Assembly (NCBI GenBank): GCA_026770575.1
Contig: MU657276.1
Location: forward strand, 114,167-155,428
DNA: 41,262 bases
Source of the DNA: Pelagophyceae sp. CCMP2097
Lineage: Eukaryota; Sar; Pelagophyceae
Reading direction: 5' to 3'
Under the pieces are notes generated by a model. The model was not told where the DNA came from. It was given only the letters and a program-made list of their open reading frames with translations, and made no database searches. Below are positions 32,401-41,262 of this stretch, piece by piece; within the stretch, counting starts at the first letter, position 1, and every line of letters begins with the position of its first letter. Position numbers and translations under genes: made by a program.

Positions 32401-33247
32401 TCAACCTTTTGCGGTGCGAGGACCGGTGGCGCGCCGCGCAGCGGCTGGGCCTGGTCCACGGCGTTGCCATGCGGCGCTTCAACGCCGTCGACGGCGCAAT
32501 CGCCGACGTCGCCGCCGCGGACGTGGCCTACGCCTGGTCCGCCGCCGCCGCGGCGCTCAACGCGCGCTTCGACACCAAGAGCCGCGCCGGCGCCGAGCCG
32601 CTCTCGTCGTCGGAGCGCGCCTGCGCCGCGTCCCATGTCGCGCTCTGGCGCACTGTCGCCGCAAGCGCCGCAAACGCGCCCCAAGTCGTCTTCGAGGACG
32701 ACGTCGTCCTCGCGCCGGACTTTGCGACGCGACTCCGCGCCGCCCTTCGAGGTAAGCACCCGCGGGCCTCGACCGCTTGCTTGATGGATGCCGGCGGTAG
32801 GCGCGCCGGCGGACGCGGACGTCGTGCTCCTGGGCTACTGGTGGCCGCACCAGGAGCGCGACCTTTCGGGCGTTTCGACGGCCGTGCTCCGCGACTTTGC
32901 GGTGCCCGCCTACTTCTGGGGCCTCCACGCCTACGCGCTGACGCCCGCCGGCGCGGGCAAGCTGCTTCGCCACCTGCCCGTCGATTCGCCCGCCGACGTG
33001 TTCGTCGCGCAGATGGCGTACAACAGCTTGCTCAACGCCAACGCCCGCGCCACATTCGACCGGCCGGGGCGGCCCCCGAAACGCCTCCGCGTAGGTCTAC
33101 GCCGTGCGCGACAAGCTCGCCAAGCAGCGGCCAAAGGGCAAATCGACGATCCGGCACACAAACGCCGACGACGCCGACACCCCGCACGAAAAAAAGAAGC
33201 GCATCGACTTCGACGCCGTCGACAGCCTCGCGGACCGGTCCTTCTAG
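29424..33247 (+). CDS. GT25-family glycosyltransferase with long coiled-coil/acidic N-terminal extension
   Basis: Continuous-phase model: exons 29424-29769, 29823-29908, 29951-30148, 30213-30948, 31004-31142, 31230-31874, 31976-32751, 32801-33003 and 33095-33247, 1093 residues. Residues 1-115 are a Lys/Glu/Ala coiled coil (LEAANAKAYELVRRAAEKLK). A basic linker, an Asp-rich stretch (DVDNNDDDNDYDDNDG) and Pro-rich low complexity follow. A helical middle part contains HVVIEVALWVVFGVSPAA. The C-terminal domain is GT25: HVINLLRCEDRW, RRFNAVDG, LSSSERACAASHVALWRTV, VVFEDDVVL with the EDD metal-binding motif, DADVVLLGYWW and WGLHAYALTPAGAGKLL. GT25 enzymes transfer galactose or related sugars, as in LPS synthesis and collagen galactosyltransferases. 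No signal peptide is visible at the N-terminus, odd for an EDD glycosyltransferase, so this may be two genes joined by my splicing. The last donor (33004 or 32998) is ambiguous. Confidence 0.55.
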
Positions 33248-33305
33248 GACTCGAATACGGGCGTCGACACCCGCAATCGCCTCGTAATACTGTTTAGATG
33301 GACGC

Positions 33306-34541
33306 TCAGAGGTCGGGCGCGGATCGCTGGCTTGCGGTGGCGTCTTGGGCGGAGCGCGGCGCGGCGTCGATGGCGCGCTGCACTGCGACGAGGAGCGAGC
33401 TCTCGTCGGAGGGGCACGTTTGCACGTGCGTCGTCTTGCCGTGGACCGTCGGCCGGAGGCGGCAGTCTTGGCCCACCTCCCAAATCATGACGCCGGCAAG
33501 GCCCGCCTTCAAGGCCATCTTCGTCTTCGCCTCGATTGTCGAAACGCCGTTGAAGCCCAACGCCGAACCGTCGACGAAGACTTGGTCGGCGGTTGGGCCG
33601 AGCGGGTGGTGCCGCTGCACCATGTCCTCGTACGTCGTCCAGTCGCCTGACCGCGCGTCCCGCGCGTAAAACGGCAGGCCCAGCGTGCACTTGTGCAGCG
33701 GCAGCCGCGCCGACACGGCGCGGGCGACGGCCGCCTCGGCGAGGCTCATGGGCGAGTGCTGGCCTCCAGGCGCATCGTAGCTCATCGCGTGCAGCAGGTC
33801 GCTACGGTGCGCACACTCAGCTCTCGGATGGACGCGTCACGAAGACGCTCTCGAACGAGGCGGCGGCTCACGCGTCGTCGGCGACGCCGCTCGCGGCAAG
33901 CAGTACCTCCTGCTTGCCGTCGGGGTAGTAGGCGAGCGTGAGCGCTAGCGGCCGCGGCGATTCGTCGAAGGCGCGCCGCGTCTCGCGCACCAGCGCGGCG
34001 AGGCCCGCGTACTCGCGCCGCGTCGTCGAATCGTCGGCGTAGCCGCGGCCCATGATGTAGCCCTATCAATATTGTCACGTAGAGTGTGATTTCACAGTTC
34101 ACGCACCGGGTACTCCCAGTTGTAGTCGACGCCGTCGAGGCCGCGCTCGGCGAGGAGCGCGACGAGTTTTTTTACGAAGGTGGCGCGGCTCGCCGAGTCT
34201 GCGACCATGCCCGCAAAGCCCGCCGACCGGCCGTTGCCGCCAAAGCACAGCAGGAGCCGCGTGCCGTGCCTCGCCGCCGCCGCGCGCGCCTCTGCGAGCA
34301 GCGGCCGCCGCGGGATTCGGTCCAGCGCAGCGAGCGCGCCGTCGGGCCCAACCTCTGCGGAGAAGAGGATGAGGTGACTCACGCGCCGGCAAATCTCGTC
34401 CCAGTTGGCGCCCTCGTACCGCCACTCCGGCAGGTACGCCGCGACGGCGGGGCCCTCGCCGGCCTGGTTGTGAGCCGCGCCGCCGGACGGGTTTTGGGCC
34501 GCGCCGCACCACAAGACTACGAAAAGCGCCGCGATGCGCAT
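33306..34541 (-). CDS. Secreted GH18 chitinase-like glycoside hydrolase
   Basis: Exons 34107-34541, 33872-34062 and 33306-33801 on the minus strand, 373 residues. ATG 34541 starts a signal peptide (MRIAALFVVLWCGAAQ). The TIM barrel shows AAYLPEWRYEGANWDEI (beta-1), RLLLCFGGNGRSAGF (the SxGG-like strand), DGVDYNWEYP (beta-4 catalytic strand with Glu143 as proton donor), LLHAMSYDA (beta-6), LGLPFYARDARSGDW and AGVMIWEVGQD (beta-8). Length and motif order fit an extracellular, single-domain GH18 without chitin-binding module. The 44-nt first intron splits exactly after the catalytic strand (NWEYP joined to GYIMG); the second is 70 nt. It would hydrolyse chitin or related beta-1,4-GlcNAc polymers. 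The substrate is inferred from family only. Confidence 0.92.
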
Positions 34542-34718
34542 CGCGGGCCTGCGCGCTGCGGCAGAAGCACGCCCACCGCGGGCTGCGCGCGCGCGCGCGC
34601 GGTTCTGCTTTGCGACCACCCTTTGATATGGATAGGGATTTGAAGGGATCCTTAGACCGTTTTCAGTGGAGCGCAGCGGGCCGAGAATCCAGCAACGTCG
34701 TCCGACGCCGAGCCCTAG

Positions 34719-34950
34719 GCCGTCGCGCAGACGCCTCGCTCGTCGTCTTCTTCGACGGCGACCGGTACGAGGGCGTATTCCGCGACGTCGCTGACTGGGT
34801 CCCGGAAGGTCCGTGCCGGTCATCTTCAAAGACTACATCTGCGACGACCCCGAGTGGTACCCCGGCGTCCGCGCCGCCGTCGACGAGCACGTCGCGCGAG
34901 TCGGCAAGGAATTCACCCGCGGCGACACGAAAACGCCGCCCGGCTATTGA
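34719..34950 (+). pseudogene. Remnant of a TylF/Methyltransf_24-type SAM methyltransferase (frameshifted 3' part)
   Basis: The first frame reads SLVVFFDGDRYEGVFRDVAD followed by WVPEG, matching the 'D-G-D-x-Y-E-G...D...W-P...GG' strand of TylF-like O-methyltransferases. At about 34810-34813 the reading frame must shift by one base to continue as VPVIFKDYICDDPEWYPG followed by VRAAVDEHVARVG, ending at TGA 34948-34950. No intron fits. The SAM-binding N-terminal half is absent: upstream is the chitinase promoter. A tag agccctag just before 34719 could be an old intron end. I read it as a decayed fragment, or an active gene damaged by a sequencing error plus missing exons. Confidence 0.55.
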
Positions 34951-35892
34951 AGCGCGTACTAAACAACGTGACCGCCGGGCCCCGAGCCTGCTGGCCTCGG
35001 CAACCATGACGTGTCGCATATTCAAACGTCGCTGCATAACGCGTTAGCCGGTGCCTTGGGCCGCTGGTCCGCCTATTCGGTCGTCCCGGCAGCGGCCTCG
35101 GTGCAAGCCGCGCGTTCATCGACCTGCTGCGGCACGCAGCCACACAACATATTGCACCGATGCAGAACGTGCCCCGGCTCACGAGCGCTGGCGCGCGCGT
35201 CCGACGTCATCTTGCAAGTGCCGCACGGCGGCGGCATCGCCGACCAGGGCCGCCGCGCGGCACCGCTGCGCCCATCGCCCGAGAGTCGAAACAGCGCGCT
35301 GCGCCTCCACAAGATACGGCCCGTCGATGTTTCGCCGACGCGCAGCGGGGTCGCTGGCGGGCTTCGGGCGCCCCCGCGTTGTGGGCGTTAGTAGAGCGCG
35401 CAAATATTAATGGGCCAGCCCCACCCAGGGTGGATCTTAAGCAAGCGTGAGTCACGGTGGTTCCCCCGGAACGGCATCTTATATTTTAACGGAACCGCCG
35501 ACTCTCGCCTTCGAACCAGCTCGGAAGTCGTGGCGGCGCGGTGCCGTCGGACCGCCCCGCTCCGCATCGCCGAAGTTTCTCGGTTTATCGCACCGGTCGC
35601 GGCGGGTTCGGGTTGCGGATCGCCGGGTCGGAGTCGCGGCGGCCGATCCCCGGGCCTCGCGCATCGGGGCGGCTCGCCGCTAGCTCGGAGAGACCTCGGG
35701 CCCGGCAGGTCGCATTCGCCCGCGGGCCCCCATCGAGGCGGGCCGCCGCATGAGCGCCAGCTGAGGCGCGCACGGTGCGCTCGCCGGCGGCGCGGCTGAA
35801 AAAGGGCCCCGGGCCTGTTTTCACGACGCGGTTTTTGCATTTTCGAACCTAGGAGTCTTTGGCCGGTTGCTGCTTCGGCCCCCGCTGCGAGA
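34951..35892. other. Intergenic, no gene seen
   Basis: This 0.94-kb stretch lies between the methyltransferase remnant and the SR-type gene. Frames on both strands are Arg/Pro/Ala-rich without motifs. AT-rich patches near 35398-35412 (cgcaaatattaatgggc) and 35475-35495 (atcttatattttaacgg) stand out against the GC background and may be regulatory. No tRNA or other RNA gene is seen. Confidence 0.5.
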
Positions 35893-38800
35893 ATGCCGCC
35901 GAAGAGGAAGGGCAAGGGCAAGCAGCTGAGCGCGAAGACAGCAGCGTGGCGCGGCGAGCTGCACGATGTCATGTGCGCGGCCCGCCTTTCGGGGGCGCCG
36001 ACCCGCCACCGCGCGCACCGCCGCCGCGCCGCGCCTTTGGGAGCGCTTTCGCGGCACTAGGTGGGTCGTCGGCCAGCAGGATGCGGCGCTGGACCGGCCG
36101 TGGCCGGCAGAAGTCATCGAGGCGCCCGCACGAACGGCGATCGGCTGCGCCTACGTCGTCCGGTACTTCAACTCGCCGCGGTCCGAGGCCGTGGGCGACG
36201 CGTCGCGCAGACTGCTGGGCTTCCGCGAGGCCTGGGCCCGCGTCTTTGAGGACCGGCTCTACGGCGCGCGCGTGCCGCGCGGCTGGCTCCGCGCCGTCTG
36301 CGAGGCGAGCGAGGCGGTGCTCCGCTTGGCGGGGCGCCACGGCGAGGCGGCCGCCATCAACGCCGACTCGGACGCCGACGCGCAGACGGATGACTACCGT
36401 CGGCGCTTCCAACTGTACAAAGCCAAGCTCGACGTGGCGCAGCCGTACGTCGGCGACGCCGACGCCGCGTCGCCGCGCAACGGCGGCGCCGCGTCGTCCG
36501 GCGACGCGCACGCGGGCAATCACACGGGCAAGGTGCGTCGCTCGCGCGCCGAAGAAGCCTACGCCGACGCGCGCGCCCCGCAGATGGCGCAGCCCGTGAG
36601 CCGCGGCAAGAAGATCACCATCGGCCCACGGTCGATGCAGGCGCCGCTGTCCGTGACGCCGTCGTCGCGGCTTACGGCGGTCATCGTCGCGCAGCCCGGG
36701 CCGCTCGTCGTCCGCGTCAGGGTTAAACGGCACTTTGCGGGCGACGACGGCGCCGACGACGGCGCCACGCCGCGCGACGACGACGTGCGCGATGATGACG
36801 ACGACGACGACGACGCCATGTCGCCGCCGCCGGCGATTTTGGACGACGACGAGCACCACGCGGCCGTCGACGGGTACGACGAGCTCGAGCTGCCGACGGA
36901 CGACCTCCTCTCCACGGTCAAGGGCGGCGGCGCCTTCTTCACGACGTTTGACTCCCTCGCCGACGACGACGTGGTCATGAACGGCGGCGACGATGACGAC
37001 GGTGGCCGCGCCTCGCTCGGGTCCCGCGCCTCGATGGGGTCGTACCCGGGGAAGTCGCCGTACGAGGCCGTTGCCGCGCCACCGCCGCCGACGCAGCAGC
37101 GGCTGGCTCGCAAGGAGATGCACATCCGGCCCGCGGAGCCCGACGACGAAGAGGCCGACAAGCCAAAGGGCGAACCCAAGGGCCGGCGCAAGGCGGCGGC
37201 GGCCAAGCCGGCGGTCAAGCGCGCGGCGGCCAAGCCGGCGGCGCGCGCGGCTGCGGCGAGCACCAAGGCGGCGGCGAAGCAGGCGGCAAAGGTCGCAGCG
37301 AAGCAGGCGGCCAAGGAGGCGGCGAGTTTGCTGCCGGCCGCCGACGACGACGACGCCGACGAGGCGGAGGGCCCCCCGCCAAAGGGTAAGGCGCCAAAGG
37401 CGTCGAAGAAGAAGGGCAAGGCGCCCGTGCGCGCCTCAAAGGAAGCCACCAAGGCGGCCCGGGCCGTCGAGGCGGCGCCCTACGACGCCGACGAGGCCGC
37501 CGCAGCCGCCGACGGAGACGCGCCGACGTCGGATTACATCGCGCTCGCCGAGTCGCCGGTCAAGGTGGCCTCTCCGGTCAAGGTGGCCTCTCCGGCCAAG
37601 GTGGCCTCGCCGGTCGATACAGCGACGGCGGTCGAGGCGGCCGAGGCGGCGGCCGAGGCGGCGGCGGCGGATTTTATCGCGCTCGCCGACTCGCCGGCCG
37701 CCGAGTCGGCCAAGTCGCCGGGTCCGGCAGCCAAGTCGCCGACAAAGGCCAAGTCGCCGAAGGCGCCCAAGCGCGAGCGCAAGCGGCGCGCCGGCAAGGA
37801 CGCGGCCGCGAAGAAGGACGACGCCAAGACGGACGACGCCGACGCGACGGCGGTCACCGGCTCGTCGATCGAGTCGCCCGAGAAGCTACAGCCGTCGTCG
37901 CCCGAGGAGGGCTCGCCGCCGCCGGAACCGGAGCGCCACGCGGCACCGGGCCCGGAGCACCACGCGACACCGGGCCCGGAGCACCACGCGAAGCCGGACC
38001 CGGAGCGCCACGCGGCGCCGGAGCCAGAGCGCCCCGCGGTGCCGGGCCCGGAGCGCCCCACGGCGGCGGCCCTTTTTATCGAGGCCTCGCGCGCCGTCAA
38101 GGAGGCGTGGGGCCCGCGCTACGCGGAGCTCGGCGCGCCGGACAAGACGCGCCTCGCGACGCTGTACACAAAAGGACTCGGCGGCTGGCAGCCGGCGCCG
38201 GACGGCGGCGGCACGTCGATGTCGGGCGTGTCGGGCGCGTCGCGGTCCGCGTCCTTCGACGCCGCCGCCGCCGCCGGCGGCGCGGCCGCGGCGGCGGATG
38301 GCGAGTCTCGGCGCGTCTACGTCTCGCGTATTCCAAAGCTTTGCAACTGGTCGCAGATTCGCAAGATCTTCAAGGGCTCGCACCTCATCGCCGACGGCAA
38401 GGTGGTGGCGCACGAGGCGCGCGCCTACGTCGACTTCCGCACGCCGAAGCAAGCGCGCGAGGCGGCGCGCGAACATGCCTCGTGCTTCTTTTCTTCGTGC
38501 GACGCCGCCTGGGTCGTCAACTTTGACTTCGACCTCGCCGAGCTGCCGCACCCCAAGCCAGGCGCCGAAGCCGCCGACGACGATGCCGCCGGCGACGCCG
38601 AGCGGCGGAAAAAGCACCGAAGGTCTTCATCGCGCAGCGCGTCCGTCGGCGCGCGGAGGAGGCCGGCCGACGGGCGGTCGCCGTCGAAGCGGCGCGCGTC
38701 GCCGTCAGCCAAGCGGCGTTCGCCGTCTCCACCGACGACCAAGTGGCAGCGGCGGGACCGGTCGCCGACGCCCAAGCGAAGAGAGCGCTCGCGCTCACCC

Positions 38801-39793
38801 GCCCGCCGCGCCCGGTCCGCGTCCAGGAGTCCCGCGGGGCGGCGGCGGTCGCCCGCGGCAGCGAGACGGAGCCCAAGACGGTCGCGGTCGCCCGTGAAGC
38901 GGTCTCGGACGCCGGGCAAGCGGTCTCGGTCGCCCGTGAAGCGTTCTCGGACGCCGGCCAAGCGGTCGCGCTCGCCCGTGAAGCGGTCTCGAACGCCGGC
39001 CAAACGGTCTCGCTCGCCCGTGAAGCGGTCTCGGACGCCGGGTAAGCGGTCTCGAACGCCGGCCAAGCGGTCTCGAACACCGGCGAAACGATCGCGGTCG
39101 CCGGTCAAGCGGTCTCGGTCGCCGGCGAAACGATCTCGGTCGCCGGCGTCGAGGATAGGCGGCGCGCGCGGCCGGTCGCGCTCGCGCAAGCGATCACCGT
39201 CGCGGAAGGGGTCGCTGTCGCGAAAGCGGTCGCTGTCGCGCAAGCGGTCGTCGTCGCACAAGCGGTCGCTCTCGCGCAAGCGGCACGCGCTCTCTCGGTC
39301 GCGGTCGCGCGGCGCGCGGTCGCGGTCGCCGCGGCGGAGGACGCGGTCGCCGTCGCCGTACAAGAGACGGTCGCCGTCGCCGTACAAGAGACGGTCGCCG
39401 TCGCCGTACAAGCGACGGTCGCGGTCGCGCGGCGCCGCGCGGCGGCAATCGCGGTCGCCCGTGCGGCGCCGGTCCCGGACGCCCGCGCGCCGCCGGTCGA
39501 CTTCACCGAAGCGCGACCGGTCGCGCGACCGGTCGCGCGGCCGATCACGGTCGCGGCGGCGGTCGCGGTCGGCGTCGCGGCGGCGGTCGCGGTCGGCGTC
39601 GCGGCGGCGGTCGCCCGCACGGTCAGTGGCGCGGCGGCGCCGGTCGCCGACGCGCCGGTCGCCGACGCCGATCGTCGCGCTGCCGCGCGGCGCGTGGCGG
39701 TCGCCCGCGCCACGCAAGAGGGCGCCGGTGCCGGCTGGGGAGGAGCCGCCTCGCAAAAAGCTGTCGGTGCAGCGCTACGCCACCTGCGGCTAG
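35893..39793 (+). CDS. RRM/RS-domain protein, SR-type splicing factor candidate
   Basis: Exons 35893-35972 and 36061-39793, 1270 residues. ATG 35893 begins MPPKRKGKGKQLSAKT, a nuclear-localisation-like basic start. Residues 27-170 are an unrecognised globular region (CAYVVRYFNSPRSEAVGD; RLLGFREAWARVFEDRLYG). Then come long Asp-rich and Lys/Ala-rich disordered parts with repeats KVASPVKVASPAKVASP and PGPEHHATPGPEHHAKP. Near residues 695-740 is a short HMG-box-like helix region (AAALFIEASRAVKEAWGPRY). An RRM-like domain follows at about 775-840 (RRVYVSRIPK as RNP2-like; ARAYVDFRTPKQAREAAREH as RNP1-like). The last 400 residues are an exceptionally long RS domain of KRSRSPVKRSRTPAK units and SPSPYKRR units. 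Such proteins recruit spliceosomal factors and are regulated by phosphorylation of Ser in RS repeats. The intron is 88 nt with donor GTGCGC. Confidence 0.85.
38870..39140 (+). repeat. 24-bp tandem repeats encoding RS dipeptide units
   Basis: About a dozen copies of a unit like cggtctcggtcgcccgtgaa alternate between two forms that encode KRSRSPV and KRSRTPA/KRSRTPG. A second set of three copies (tcgccgtcgccgtacaagag) follows at about 39349-39420, and SRKRS units lie between them. The codons are homogeneous, so recent expansion by slippage or unequal exchange is likely. Confidence 0.85.
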
Positions 39794-39833
39794 CCCGCCC
39801 GGCGCGGCGCGCCCGGGCCGCCCGCGCCCGCCG

Positions 39834-39877
39834 CGCACGACGATCCGACTCGAGGCGCCGCACGACGATCCGACTCT
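39834..39877. repeat. Short direct duplication between convergent genes
   Basis: Two copies of gcacgacgatccgactc lie about 25 bp apart just after the SR gene stop, followed by ctgagtctccgagtcgccgc with local dyad symmetry. The region separates two convergent stops (39793 and 39960) and may be the shared 3' end region. Confidence 0.55.
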
Positions 39878-39959
39878 GAGTCTCCGAGTCGCCGCGACTC
39901 GTAAGCTTTAAAGGCTGCCTTTGCATTGAACTGTGCGTTAGTGGGCGGCGCGGCCGCGG

Positions 39960-40922
39960 TCATCTGGCGGGGGGTTCGTCTTCCTCGCTATGGAAGCGGC
40001 TCGGGAAGAGGACCTCGCTGAGCTGGAGTTTTGTCTCGTTGAAAATGAAGAAGCAGCAACAGATGACCGCCGTCCGGGAGACCATGCCGCGGTAGAACGC
40101 GCGCAGGCCCTGCTGTCGCCACAATGTGCGCGCCGTCGAGGCGACGTCGGTGTAGTGCTTGCGCTCGACGTCCCCCTGGAGGCACGACTTGACAGTGTCG
40201 ATGGGATGCGTCAAAATGCCACAGACGGTGCCCGAGACGACGGCGCTCGCCACGTTCGTCCACAGCGGCGCCATCTCTGCGGCCTCGCAGGTGCGCTGCA
40301 CGCGCGGCGAGAGGCCGAGGTACCCCGCGGCGAACAAAGACTCGCGGCACGTCGCCGGCCCGAGGCCGCGCAGCATGCCCCGCGGCCCTGATACGTGGAC
40401 GATGGACCGGACGGCGTCGATAGGGCCGAGGCCCGTGAGCTGCTGCCGGATCATGACGAGCTCGAGGACGCACGTCGGCAGGCCCGAGCAGAGGCCGCCG
40501 GCGAGGGCGCACCCAATCTCCTCGGCGCACGTCATCTTGCGCGGCTCGCCGTTGGTAATGGCCTTTTGCAAAAAGCCGCAGGCCAGGAACTGCACAGAGC
40601 ACATGGTCGCGTCGCAGAGGCAGGACGCGCCCGTGCCGCGGTACATCACACGCCTATAGCCGACGCTTTTCGCGCCGACGCCCCCCTGAACGCCTGGTCG
40701 ACCCCGACGGTCGACCCAAACGGCGACCGCGGGTAGCCCCCGCGCCTGCGCCGCCCGAGGAGCGACTCACGGGTCGAAGGAGATTGGCACGCGCTGCTGC
40801 GCGCAGTTTTTGAAATACGTCCCCGGCTGTGTCGAGACGGCGGCGGCGACGCCCGCAAACGTCCCGAGGACCGTGTTCTCCACCTCGTCGAGCCGTTGCA
40901 GCACGTCATACCGGCCCGCCAT
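39960..40922 (-). CDS. Mitochondrial carrier family (SLC25-type) transporter
   Basis: Exons 40771-40922 and 39960-40653 on the minus strand, 281 residues, the standard size. ATG 40922 begins MAGRYDVLQRLDEVENTVLG. Three repeat modules are visible. The first is VAAAVSTQPGTYFKNCAQQR leading into PRVMYRGTGAS. The second is ALAGGLCSGLPTCVLELVMI leading into GPRGMLRGLGP. The third carries the clear signature THPIDTVKSCLQGD, followed by LWRQQGLRAFYRGMVSR. Only the third repeat keeps the canonical P-x-D-x-x-K. In the first the Asp is replaced (P-G-T-Y-F-K) and in the second it is PTCVLE. Such asymmetric carriers transport amino acids, nucleotides or keto acids across the inner mitochondrial membrane; the substrate is not predictable. 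The intron is 117 nt with donor GTGAGT, and the junction FDPRVMYRG restores the carrier motif. Confidence 0.88.
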
Positions 40923-40998
40923 GGCCCCAAACCGTCGGGTCGCTTTCCTTCCGAAGTATCGCGAAAAAATAAGTGTTCAAAGAAAGGGTTGCGGCCCC

Positions 40999-41262
40999 CT
41001 ATCGGGGCGTTGCTGCGCAAAAAGGGAAGGCTGCGCGACAGGCTAAGGGTCCAACGAACGACACGGGCGAGAAACTGCTACGTTTATTTATGCACGAGGA
41101 ACCTTCGGTCCCGATGGACCGCTTTGGAAAGCTTCCAGTTAAGATGCAACGCTGGCCTTGCTTGAAGTGCATCTTCGCGTGGTCTTCGTCATCCGGAAGC
41201 CAAAGGCGGCAGAGTACGCCGTAGTGCACGCCGAGGCGGAACATGGCCTCGGCGTTCAACAG
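40999..41262 (-). CDS. Partial unknown gene, cut by the right edge
   Basis: The minus-strand frame reads NAEAMFRLGVHYGVLCRLWL followed by PDDEDHAKMHFKQGQRCILT from the window edge, with composition unlike the Arg-rich shadows around it, so it is probably a 3' coding exon. The true stop may lie near 41070-41100, because later sequence (aataaacgtagc) looks non-coding and could carry the polyadenylation region; the frame itself stays open to 40999. The family is not recognised. It lies upstream of the carrier gene on the same strand. Confidence 0.4.
   Translation of the reverse strand: MLNAEAMFRLGVHYGVLCRLWLPDDEDHAKMHFKQGQRCILTGSFPKRSIGTEGSSCINKRSSFSPVSFVGPLACRAAFPFCAATPR

Noticed and set aside
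35388..35972. Minus-strand frame of 194 residues with a hydrophobic start (AVFALSCLPLPFLFGGILAA).
   Set aside because: The hydrophobic part is antisense to the first exon of the SR-type gene. The remainder is Arg/Pro-rich without family features.
38425..39756. Minus-strand frame of 443 residues rich in DRDR, opposite the RS domain.
   Set aside because: It is the antisense of the RS repeats: codons for Arg-Ser-Arg-Ser give Asp-Arg/Gly-Asp runs on the other strand. No domain is present and the plus-strand gene is convincing.

Overview
This window is nuclear DNA from a GC-rich eukaryote. It is about two-thirds G+C, almost every gene is interrupted by short spliceosomal introns, and neighbouring genes lie tens to a few hundred bases apart on both strands. 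The gene mix includes a long organelle-type RNA-binding repeat protein, an LRR protein with DUF4476-like modules, paired DUF4379-type zinc ribbons, ERO1, an SR protein and a mitochondrial carrier. Together with the compact architecture this suggests a stramenopile microalga, most likely a pelagophyte resembling Aureococcus. That assignment is inference. Exon models were built by hand from reading-frame continuity, GT/AG sites and family conservation; in every model the summed exon length is a multiple of three.

Left part (1-6059): a foldback repeat with a detached extra arm (1-500), then a divergent pair, an MMtag-domain protein on the minus strand and a giant 37-residue repeat protein on the plus strand. 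From 6060 to 9013 there is an unresolved membrane-protein-like stretch and a secreted glycosyltransferase-like gene. From 9014 to 21496 six genes lie in a row on the minus strand: a glutathione S-transferase, a GT34 Golgi glycosyltransferase, an LRR/DUF4476-like protein, a small unknown, a threonine dehydratase/serine racemase-type PLP enzyme and a PDZ-domain protein with low-complexity repeats. A 690-base assembly gap (21911-22600) follows.

Right part: ERO1 and a double zinc-ribbon protein (plus), a MYND-finger protein and a small NTF2-fold protein (minus), a long gene ending in a GT25 glycosyltransferase domain (plus), a GH18 chitinase (minus), a frameshifted methyltransferase remnant, a 1270-residue RRM/RS-domain protein (plus), a mitochondrial carrier (minus) and the cut-off end of another minus-strand gene.

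There is no operon-like functional unit. Several products share the secretory pathway (ERO1 disulfide formation, GT34, GT25, the secreted glycosyltransferase-like protein, secreted chitinase), but neighbourhood alone does not link them. The most unusual signals are the uniform 37-residue repeat array, very short introns (a cluster at 41-46 nt) with a dominant GTGCG donor, the foldback element, and the apparent fusion of a coiled-coil/acidic region to a GT25 domain.
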